A stretch of 64,000 nt of DNA from Penicillus capitatus. Lineage: Eukaryota; Chlorophyta. The stretch's first letter is position 1; every line of letters begins with the position of its first letter. The notes under the pieces were generated by a model. It was not told the origin of the DNA. It saw nothing but the letters and a program-made list of their open reading frames with translations, and made no database searches. The position numbers were made by a program, and so were the translations under genes. Location of the stretch: the NCBI GenBank assembly GCA_965649825.1, contig OZ287705.1:434001-498000 (forward strand), given 5' to 3'. This document shows positions 57,073 through 64,000 of the stretch, piece after piece.

Positions 57073-58867
57073 ATGCAGCTCGATTCGCTGAGGGACGGTC
57101 TGCTGTTCGCCGGCAGGTACCTGCCGAGGATCCGGAGATCCCGTCTGCAGGTTGATGTGGGTTGTCGGGTGTAGGTACAGGCTGGAGAGCGAGAGGATCC
57201 AGGGAAAGCCCCACTGTCGATACGCCGTCGAGAGGCGCACGGGCCAGCGCGTCTTCCTCAAGTTCTTCCCGCGCGACTCTCCCAGATTCGCAAACGCCGT
57301 CCGCGTCTACAGCACCCCGGAGATCGGCAACAAGTGCTTCAACAGGTGAATCGTTCACCGCCTTCTCGGATGTGACTGACGATCGGCCTTCTCGTTCAGA
57401 ATGCTGGAGAGCATCGAGAGCGTCTACGGCTTCCCTCCCTGTCTGGTGCTCGAGAGAGGAGACTACAGCCTCGCCGACAGACAGGCGCGTCGCCAGATGT
57501 CTGCCATCGAGCGGAGAGCCCTTCTGTTCTCGGTGAGCGCCTTCGCGCGGCGAGCCTGTCCGAAACGGTCACTCCCTTCTCCAGGTGCTCGAGGCGCTGG
57601 ACGCCCTCCACGCCAGGGGCATCGTCCACGGATGCCTCAGACCTTCGCATCTGATGTGGTTTGCCGCCGAGAGCGCGTGGAAGCTGGTGGATCTCGAACA
57701 CGCCGCGGTCGAGGGGCAGATCGCGGCACTGGGCCGTGTCAGCGCGTACACGCCGCCGGAGTTCGTCGGTGCCGAGGTGCAGGAGGAGAGGGCGGCACAC
57801 CTCCATCAGTCGGCGGACATGTGGTCATTCGGCGTCGTCGCCTTCGAAGTCTTGACCTGTGAGTCGCCTTTTCTGTCCCGCTGTCCCGCTGACAGTACGA
57901 TGCGCCATAGGTTCTTCGGTCGTCAACCCCCTCGGGATTCGGGAGTCCGTCGACAGGATGCTTCAGACGGCTGGCGCATCTCCGGAGAGACATCTGAGCG
58001 GATCGTGGCTGTCGGCCAATCCACGCGGAAGGGCCGATGCCGGAGCCGAGGAGCAGGGACTGGGGTTCGTTCAGTCGCTGCTCCGCGGCGATCCGGGACA
58101 AAGGCGAACGGCCGTCGACGCTCTGACCGACGTCCTGTTTCGCTCCGCCACCGATTTCTACCAGAGGATCGACCGTCCTCGGAGAGTGCGTCGCCATTCG
58201 GATCCTCGGTTTCCAGACGGTGTCCCTTTTGCAGGAGAATGCGTCTTTCTCTTTCGGAGAACAGCGGGAAGCGGCGTCGGTGCCGGACTGGATCTGGGCG
58301 GTCGCTCTGGCCGACCGCATCCGCGTCGCCGTCGCAGTGGAGTCTCTGCCGGACCACGCCGGCGATCTGCCGTTCCACCGGCTCGCCGGAGAGGAGGCAT
58401 GGATGTTCGACGACGACTACCTGCCTGACCACCCCGTCCACTTCGTCAGGCTCGGCAAGACCTACCGCCTCGGCATTCGTGTCACGCCAGAATCCGACTC
58501 CGGCGTCGCCGTCGACAGAGTCCTCTCCGTCACCGCGGAGCCGCTGGACGCCGATTCCAGCGATCTCGTCGTGGAACAGCGCCGCAGGGGTGGCGCCGTG
58601 GTGGCCATGGCGCTGCTGCGGCCCTCGCTGCTCGGATCCCGGAGGCTGCAGAGGAAGTCGCCGCACTTTGGCACCGTCGAAGAGAAGTACGTGAGGGTGA
58701 ACGTGGCGATCCGATGCATGCTTCGGGAACCGATGTCCCGAGAGCTGTCGTTCCGCAGGACCCTTCACTTCAAACTGATCCGCCCAGGCAATAGACTGAG
58801 GCTGCACAGGTTCGTAGGGATGATCAAGAACGAGAACGTCCACTGTCCGCCACTGGACTCAGAGTGA
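57073..58867 (+). CDS. Pseudokinase with C-terminal beta-rich domain (family A, copy 4)
   Basis: Exons 57073-57116, 57175-57345, 57400-57532, 57585-57858, 57911-58185 and 58235-58867 join in frame into 509 residues. Three exons (171, 133 and 274 nt) have exactly the lengths seen in copy 1. Kinase marks: QRVFLKFF, CLVLERGDYSLADRQ, SADMWSFGVVAFEVLT and LLRGDPGQRRTAVDAL. HRD reads HGC, the metal-binding Asn reads His, and DFG reads DLE. The C-terminal domain is shorter: FDDDYLPDHPVHFVRLGKTY, SPHFGTVEEKYVRVNV and RTLHFKLI. The start ATG lies just before the conserved phase-2 intron, as in copy 1; an extra upstream exon beginning near 56911 is possible. GC content is higher than in most of the window. 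Confidence 0.72.
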
Positions 58868-59055
58868 CAGGACACAGCTCGCTGCCATCCAGGCAGCGTT
58901 CGTCGATATGATTGCAGAACTGGAGGATGTTTTTCTAGATGAGGCTGTACCCCGCCGTCTGGCTGTTAGAACTGAAGCACTGCGACGGCACTCGCGATCA
59001 GAGCTTATCAATCTCTATCGTCTGAGCTTGCTGCTTTCTGTTTGCCCGACCAATA

Positions 59056-59759
59056 ATGAAGGAATCTAAGGGCTCTGTACACGGCATCCGTGATCTTGCC
59101 AATTGCGATTTTCGATTGAGTCTTTGGAGAGGATGCGCCGCAAGAACTGTATGTATTATCTATTCAAACTTGTATCTGCTACAGTGGGTGTATGTAACTT
59201 GTGAAGGCCTAGCTAGCTGCGTTTTGAACTACATACAAGTGTCCACCGACGACAGACGCAGTGATCCACAGGATGAGGCATCCGCCGAACCGTGGGTGGA
59301 TATCATTCCCGAATCGAATGCTGCCACGATGGATTACTCGTCGAAACAGAGACCATCTAATTTGCAGTAACCATTCTGCGCAGTACACCATTGATTGTCT
59401 TCATGTCGATCGACACCGATATGCATCAACTCTGCGTACCTTATCGTGGATTTGGCGCGCTCATTATTTACAAAACTCGCCATTTGTACGTCTGTAGAAT
59501 CGAACCTTCTCTCACCCTTTACTGCTGTGTGATAGGTATACATGATCGGTACCACGCGGAAGGCAATCTATCTAGACAATTCCGAACAATTACCTACACG
59601 GCCACAATCGATGTCATACTTGTGTGGACAGCAGATTGTTCAGAACGGTGCACTCCAACTATCCGTTTACAAACAGTGCATCCTGTTTTGCTAACTCGAC
59701 ACAGACAACATGTGAACTGTCAAGTGATTAACCACAAGGCAAAGCAAAGCAGCATATAG
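59056..59759 (+). CDS. Small gene of unknown function, possibly MATH-like
   Basis: From ATG at 59056 a frame of 104 codons includes LWRGCAARTV and VTCEGLASCVLNYIQVST, then an acidic stretch (DDRRSDPQDEASAEP). A likely 36-nt intron (GTATGT...CTACAG) sits inside without breaking the frame. A second plus frame (59391-59759) with ITYTATIDVILVWTADCS may be the next exon. Strand-like hydrophobic patterns recall the other beta-sandwich families here, but I do not recognise a domain. Confidence 0.3.
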
Positions 59760-60120
59760 GGAAACAAACGATTCTTTGAAAGCACAAGCCGACGCACTAT
59801 TGAGCAAACGTTTTGACCATTTCTACACTCTGGCGATCCTCTAAGGCATCATTCTGGCAAGCTTTGGTTGGCAGCCAGAATCCGTGCTCGTAAAGACAGA
59901 ACGCGAGTTAAAGCGTTCGACATTGTTGTGATAGGATATGCAGAAACTGTCGGAAATCGCCGGAGAAAGATGGACGTCAGCGACAACGGCACATCTCCGT
60001 TCCTGTACAGATCCTCTACTTTAGTTCTCTCTCCAATTCTGGTCCGTTAACTCAATCGTTCTCTGCCCCGTGCCAGCAAGACGCTCTATAGAGATCCTGG
60101 CGAAACGTGCAACGGCTGTG

Positions 60121-61464
60121 CTAATGTGTCCGACAGTTGCGCGTCATCTTGACGTACTCTCCTTCGGAAAGCGTGAAGGTTGTCGACGAATATGAGTTCG
60201 TGATGGTCAGGCGTCTTGTACTGAATGTGTCGTACAAATCTTTCGGAGTCTGGTGTCTCGTCGAAGAAGGTCTTGAGCTTCGCCTAGGCGGCGAATATCT
60301 CTGATCCGCGTCCGAAACAACGGTTAGAGACAGAGGGAGTTTCTCCAGACGCGCCTGTTCAGGATCAAGGAAAGCAAGGAGTTTACAGTCGTACGACAAA
60401 TCATCTATCAATGAACGGGTCTCGACAACGAACGTCCCATACGATGGTGTTCCGCCAGATACGCTAGTAGCCTCTGTGACCTTGGTCGCAGATCCATTCC
60501 AGGCGCGCGCAATCGTTTCCAAACGACGAGCAGTTCTTGCGATAGGAACATAGATACTTTCATATCCAAGTCGATCTAGCCAACAAAGGTCTGTCTGTTT
60601 ACAATGGCCTTCTGGAGCGTGTGAGGATAATGGATTCTGCTTCGTGAGGTCTGCAGCGTCCGATGGGTGTTGAGATCGAAAGCGGAGGCTGAAGTGTCGG
60701 AACGAAGATTCCCACCCTGCAAGGCTCAGATCTCATCAAGACAGTTGCGGTCCGTTTTTTCTCTTCAGATGAGTAGTAGCTAGACTGTGCAGCAAGCTGC
60801 TGCTCGGCAAAGGCCCTCGCGCTGACCGATGCGTTTCAGATTAGACTGGGAACGGGAACGGGGACGGAGCATCGCTGTTTTCGTCGGTACATGCGTCCGC
60901 CGTCAATAAGTTTTCACCGATTCTCGCCAGTGAAGAAGGAAACATCGCTAGAATGCAGGTTTCTGTGGACAGACTCTGCTGTGGAGAGTGAGGAGCGCAG
61001 TAGACTGCGCGAATCACAGGTTCGTTCGTGCAAGTGTACGACGCCGAGCGAGCCTGTAAGCTATCGACCACACGCCGTTCAGGCTGGTAGATATCATTTC
61101 GAAGGAGGGGGCTGTCTTCTCGTTCGACGAAGGTGAAAGGAGGATGACTTGAGTAATCCTTAAGAACATCTGCCGCACGAACGTCGTTTTCAACGTAAGC
61201 AGCAGTCGGGTTGTCTGTCGACTCGCCTGCACTGTAGACACTATACGAACATACTAGACCGTCCACTTCGACGTCAGACGGTCGGTCTTTCGCGCACCTC
61301 CTTAAGGGGCGTGCTCTTGACGTGCAAAGCCAAGTGGTAGATTCTAGACGCGTGTACTCAACGGAAAACGGGAGACGGAAAGATGGAGCGACGCACGCTG
61401 CTCGTCCTGTTTCGTGCTTCCTGACCTTCGTTTCGAGCACGTCGGAGGTTTGTACGTTCGGCAT
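60121..61464 (-). pseudogene. Divergent MATH-like gene copy, probably decayed
   Basis: Two minus frames, 61464-60841 and 60522-60121, match the copies at 35.1-34.5 kb and at 50.2-49.4 kb. The first includes MPNVQTSDVLETK, DVEVDGL, YTCTNEPVIRAVYCA and ARIGENLLTADA. The second includes GGTPSYGTFVVETRSLID and KLLAFLDPEQARLEKLPL. Its counterpart at 50 kb reads RIGESSLTVDAYA and KPLAFLDPELA. About 320 bp without coding similarity separate the two frames. I read this as one ancestral unit that has partly decayed. Confidence 0.35.
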
Positions 61465-62283
61465 GAGAATGAACGAGCCTCTCTGTGGTGTCAGAATAAA
61501 GCGACCGGCTGTCGTCCACGCTGCCTGTCACCTCAGTCAGCACCATCGAAAACGCATCTGTTAGCACAAGGCAGAAACTAAGCAACAATCGGACACAGAT
61601 AAAGAGAAGGAAAAGTTAAGAGATGTGCAACGAGGCAGAGTAGAAACACTACGTGCGTACTGAGTGTTCTGCGACTGAAACTGGCGCCCAATCCTACCTG
61701 AACGATGCCTCCTTATGCACGCACACACCATATCACTTCTAAGACAGTCGAGAGAACCCTCTGCTCAACGGTGGATACCAGTAACGGCCTATAGATGTTG
61801 ATCCAAACGAATCCAAACGAAAGCGAGTTTAATTGAGAATGATTAGCGACGAACAATCGATGAAAACCGCGGGGGCCTAGAGCGGCGAATCGAGCAGCTC
61901 CGAATTGTGTCTGTGGTCTCGAGCGCGAGACGCACTTGAAACGCTGTAACCGGTAATGAATTGATCCGGATCTAGCGAACCTAAGTAGCCATATACGCTA
62001 CTGTTTCGTATTTTTCCTCAGTTTGATAGTAGCATCTGCTTTACTCTTGACTCGCCTTTGAACTGCTCGACCCTCCCCCACCGCGTTACACATTTCGTTT
62101 CCTCTCCTTGAACCTCTGTCTGGTTTAGTGTGCTTCTTGTACCGTCGAATGAATCCCTTCGCCTCTCCTAGCCGCAGTAAGTAGCTACGAGGCATATCAA
62201 AACGGAATGTGTCTCTCTTGTCTCGCCTTCAACGCAGCCTCGTTCGCATTCGCGTCCCTCACCGTGTCTGTTTGCAGACGCAA
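61465..62283. other. Intergenic, presumed promoter region of the 62.3-kb gene
   Basis: No frame of interest and no clear TATA box close to 62284. Confidence 0.35.
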
Positions 62284-63513
62284 ATGGGGCAGACGGGTCG
62301 TCGTCGGCTCTCGAGAATGATGGGTAAGTGTTGCACCGGTGGCTCTTCTTATTTGTGTTTACAAGTAGAGTGGGCGGCCAGCGAACGTTACGTCAGTCCG
62401 TTGAAAACGAAGTTGAGTTACATCCTCTGGGGAGGGATGAGTCGTCTCCGCGCGATTCAGAAATCTCGACATTCGAGAGCCGAACGCCAACGTCGGAGGA
62501 GTTTCGTCGAGGCAGCGGTACAGCATCTCACTCAGTCTGCGCACAGATGCGAAGCACAGCGGCGCACTCGGTACCGCATACCAACGGCGGTATTGTAACG
62601 CATGTGCAAACGAGCACAACGACACGCCAAGATGCATCCACAAGTCCGAGTACACGAATGGCCACGGGACACGCCTTACAGCCAACGACTCAACAAGCAG
62701 CCCACACATATTCTCCTGAACCAGTGAGACGTCAGCCATGGTCGGATGCGAGAGTGATATATGGTGTTCTAACAGGACGACAGACTAAACGAGATTCTGG
62801 AAATGGAAAGGCAGAATCTGCGACGGAATGAAGAGCTAGTTCGTCGGATTGAAATGCTATATCTTCAGACTCTAATGCAAAGTTTTGGAGATGGCATCTC
62901 AGTCGAATACATCAAGACCGAGAACGATGCGTCCTGTCCTTTCCAAGAGAGAGAGGGACAGACGGCATTCATCGATACGAGCTCCGATCTTCCCGGTGGT
63001 GCGTCGTTCTTTGTCCTTCCCATCGGAGAAGTATGCCGCGTGCGTATGGATCTGGAAACGAAAATAGGTCTTCGTCTGTCTCTTCCCATCGCTCAGATCA
63101 TAGACTTCTCGCTTATCGCGCCTGATGGAGAAAGGGTGTCTCAGGGAATGCAAATCACTGAGGACACGGAGACAGGGCGTAGGGTGCTGATGGCTTTGTT
63201 AGATCCTTCCAAGTCCAATTCGCGTTGCATGCGCACGCCGTCGTCATGGTTTGGAACTCTGGACAAGAAGTTTGTTGAACTCAGACGCATCCTTACCATG
63301 CGCACGGAAACCAATCAGGAAGTGGAATATTTTCTTCCCTCGATCTACCTTAGAATTGTGAAGAACAGTCGCATGTGGTGGTACAGACTGAAAGACAGCA
63401 TTAAGCAGCACTGGGCACAGTTGCCTGATAGACTTCGTCGTGTCATAAACTACTTGAAGCAAATCGTCGGCAGTATTGTTAAATCTATTCTTATCACGCA
63501 AGTTGTCACATAG
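62284..63513 (+). CDS. S/T-rich, coiled-coil protein carrying the family A C-terminal domain without a kinase
   Basis: Exons 62284-62323, 62371-62723 and 62776-63513 join in frame into 376 residues. The first intron has a GTAAGT donor and the second ends CTAACAG. Residues 1-130 are low-complexity, rich in S, T, R and Q, with no domain. Residues from about 131 (LNEILEMERQNL, then NEELVRRIEMLYLQTL) form a short coiled coil. The remainder is a family A C-terminal domain: DTSSDLPGGASFFVLPIGEV, SSWFGTLDKKFVELRRIL and PSIYLRIV, with the amphipathic tail HWAQLPDRLRRVINYLKQIV. The kinase is replaced by the coiled coil, so the domain works outside the pseudokinase context. The 5' exon choice is the least certain part. 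Confidence 0.62.
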
Positions 63514-64000
63514 TACTGCTTGCACTCGTGCTCGAATAATGCCGTGATCAGAAATCCAACAAAATGACACTGGTCCTGTGCTAGTTACTGATTTCTTCGA
63601 AGCGATAGATACAACTTGTTTTGCAGTCAGCCTATTTTTATATGAACATTGACATTTCATTTCATAAACGCCGACCGCATCACGCTATATCGATATCAGA
63701 ACGGTCCATTTCCTGTCCCAAACTGTACATGGATGTCTGTCAAATGATAAACATCCGTGAACCGTTGGGTCAATTGCTGGATGAGAGCGGGTCGTCTCAA
63801 GCGGACTCTGACTTCAATGGGCATCACCCATAGATTTTTTTCCTTTTCTGCCAATCAACTCATCGTCAGTTGCTCACTTACGGCAAAGACAGTTGCACCG
63901 GTGAACTTGAAAGAAATAAGAGATTCGAAACTCGGTGGGGATGAGTGATATTGTGATCGATTTAAGAACACGTTATTGCAGTTAGACTTAAGTTGTTGAC
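63514..64000. other. Window end; nothing assigned
   Basis: AT-rich flank with short frames only. Confidence 0.4.

Overview
The window is eukaryotic. Most genes are cut by very short GT-AG introns, mainly 43-60 nt. It also carries a Ty3/gypsy-type LTR retrotransposon, minisatellites, and one gene with a TATA-plus-CCAAT promoter. GC looks close to 50% and CpG is common. MATH domains, Mdm2-type RING fingers, ankyrin repeats and an RCC1 propeller suggest a compact-intron eukaryote, possibly an invertebrate animal. I cannot name the species and saw no convincing tRNA or rRNA gene.

Two gene families dominate. Family A is a pseudokinase with a second, unrecognised beta-rich C-terminal domain of about 200 residues. 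Full-length members lie at 4.5-6.3 kb (+), 27.7-25.4 kb (-), 54.8-52.5 kb (-) and 57.1-58.9 kb (+). An N-truncated copy lies at 25.0-23.9 kb (-), a decayed C-terminal piece at 22.6-23.2 kb (+), and two genes carry the C-terminal domain without any kinase (7.7-6.9 kb (-) and 62.3-63.5 kb (+)). Intron positions are conserved and exon lengths nearly identical (about 171/133/275/270/650 nt). All full copies lack the HRD aspartate and the DFG glycine, so they look catalytically dead.

Family B is a very large protein of about 2,100 residues: six tandem MATH (TRAF-C-like) domains followed by five Mdm2-type RING fingers, some degenerate, with R- and K/T-rich linkers. It is present twice as arms of an inverted duplication, at about 19.8-12.9 kb (-) and about 35.5-43.2 kb (+), with homologous 3' flanks. 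The plus copy carries an in-frame 99-bp minisatellite. The minus copy carries a duplicated 96-nt exon and a stop codon near its N terminus.

Layout: 1-4.4 kb no assignable gene; 4.5-7.7 kb family A; 8.7-11.7 kb a nearly fresh LTR element without gag; 12-20 kb family B minus copy; 20-28 kb family A remnants and one full gene; 28-35 kb gene-poor with an ankyrin gene; 35.5-43.2 kb family B plus copy; 46.2 kb 31-bp minisatellite; 46.5-47.9 kb intronless RCC1 gene; 49-61.5 kb family A genes alternating with diverged, partly broken MATH-like copies; 62.3-63.5 kb a stand-alone family A C-terminal domain gene.

Functional reading (inference): MATH domains bind substrates or receptors and Mdm2-type RINGs recruit E2 enzymes, so family B resembles a multivalent ubiquitin-ligase scaffold. 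The pseudokinases may be scaffolds or decoys. Interspersed, fast-diverging copies of both families suggest a locus evolving under diversifying pressure.
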